Part shown: positions 63,684 to 64,000 of the stretch, piece by piece
How the letters are laid out: each line of letters starts with the position of its first letter
How positions within the stretch are numbered: the first letter of the stretch is position 1
Source: Variovorax sp. TBS-050B
Lineage (GTDB): Bacteria; Pseudomonadota; Gammaproteobacteria; Burkholderiales; Burkholderiaceae_C
Assembly: GCF_029893635.1 (NCBI RefSeq)
Contig: NZ_JARXYR010000002.1
Coordinates: 2,331,001-2,395,000 of the forward strand
Direction: 5' to 3'
DNA: 64,000 nucleotides
Translations under genes and position numbers: made by a program
The notes under the pieces: model-generated
Database searches by the model: none
The model's input: the letters and a program-made list of their open reading frames with translations, nothing else
Told to the model about the DNA's origin: nothing

Positions 63684-64000
63684 ATGACAAAGAAATTGCG
63701 CTCGACCGAATGGTTCGGCTCCGCCGACAAGAACGGCTTCATGTACCGTAGCTGGATGAAGAACCAGGGCATCCCGGACCACGAGTTCGACGGCCGCCCG
63801 ATCATCGGCATCTGCAACACCTGGTCGGAGCTCACGCCGTGCAACGCGCACTTCCGCAAGATCGCGGAGCATGTGAAGCGCGGCATCTCGGAGGCCGGCG
63901 GCTTCCCGGTGGAGTTCCCGGTGTTCTCGAACGGCGAGTCGAACCTGCGGCCCACCGCGATGCTCACGCGCAACCTCGCGAGCATGGACGTGGAAGAGGC
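63684..64000 (+). CDS. IlvD/Edd-family sugar-acid dehydratase, 3' truncated by window edge
   Basis: Only the first 105 residues are in the window. They show the N-terminal pattern of the Fe-S sugar-acid dehydratases: KLRSTEWFGS, GRPIIGICNTWSELTPCNAHF (with the first cluster cysteine, split here), and GGFPVEFPVFSNGE, close to L-arabinonate dehydratase of Rhizobium by my memory of that protein. It would convert an aldonate to the 2-keto-3-deoxy acid. It is last in the visible operon, six bases after yjfF. Confidence 0.87.
   Translation, partial: MTKKLRSTEWFGSADKNGFMYRSWMKNQGIPDHEFDGRPIIGICNTWSELTPCNAHFRKIAEHVKRGISEAGGFPVEFPVFSNGESNLRPTAMLTRNLASMDVEE

Overview
The window is uniformly GC-rich DNA (roughly 70% by eye) packed with short-gapped genes and no gene-free stretch over 300 bases. 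An orphan Bug-type solute receptor, ChvE/GguAB and YtfQRT/YjfF sugar transporters, a MocR regulator, DUF2917 and DUF6279 proteins and many LysR regulators point to a betaproteobacterium of the Comamonadaceae, most likely Variovorax or a close relative. That assignment is inference from gene content. I found no rRNA, tRNA, CRISPR array, phage or insertion sequence.

Region 1 (1-8.9 kb) is housekeeping and metabolism: the end of an MFS transporter, folate/pterin genes (folB plus a pteridine-reductase-like SDR), a MidA-like methyltransferase, a TauD-type dioxygenase, a YfeK-like periplasmic protein, HisN phosphatase, DUF2905, a ROK kinase and a MocR regulator. Region 2 (8.9-20.8 kb) holds a tightly overlapping trehalose operon (otsB-GH15-otsA), cca, ompW, a GST, mgtC, a frameshifted soluble lytic transglycosylase, 5-formyl-THF cyclo-ligase, a LysR regulator and a DUF2917 gene with a clear terminator. 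Region 3 (20.8-27 kb) has a BLUF protein lacking its key glutamine, a divergent Crp/Fnr regulator, and glmU and glmS separated by an opposed Lrp regulator.

Region 4 (27-33.5 kb) is an aromatic meta-cleavage cluster (VOC extradiol dioxygenase, MhpA-like hydroxylase, IclR, FAH hydrolase) divergent from a Bug receptor across a well-formed double promoter, followed by a chemoreceptor. Region 5 (33.5-42.3 kb) contains a Cys-rich copper-storage protein, a zinc alcohol dehydrogenase, RecQ with a nonstandard C-terminus, MltB, a Na+/H+ antiporter behind a structured leader, an EamA exporter and its LysR neighbour.

Region 6 (42.3-49.2 kb) is the most unusual part: a 1627-residue protein joining an alpha/alpha-toroid-like module, a CapA-type module, a beta-sandwich and a complete MurF-type ligase, translationally coupled (ATGA) to a secreted alpha/beta hydrolase and then to an aldose 1-epimerase. 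It looks like a synthesis cassette for an amide-linked sugar/amino-acid product that I do not recognise. Region 7 (49.2-64 kb) is an oxidative (non-phosphorylating) aldose pathway: lactonase, sugar dehydrogenase, GbpR-type regulator, semialdehyde dehydrogenase, two interleaved CUT2 ABC transporters and the start of an IlvD/Edd sugar-acid dehydratase cut by the window end. Both divergent promoters in this region carry TTGATAT-type inverted repeats, suggesting one shared operator.
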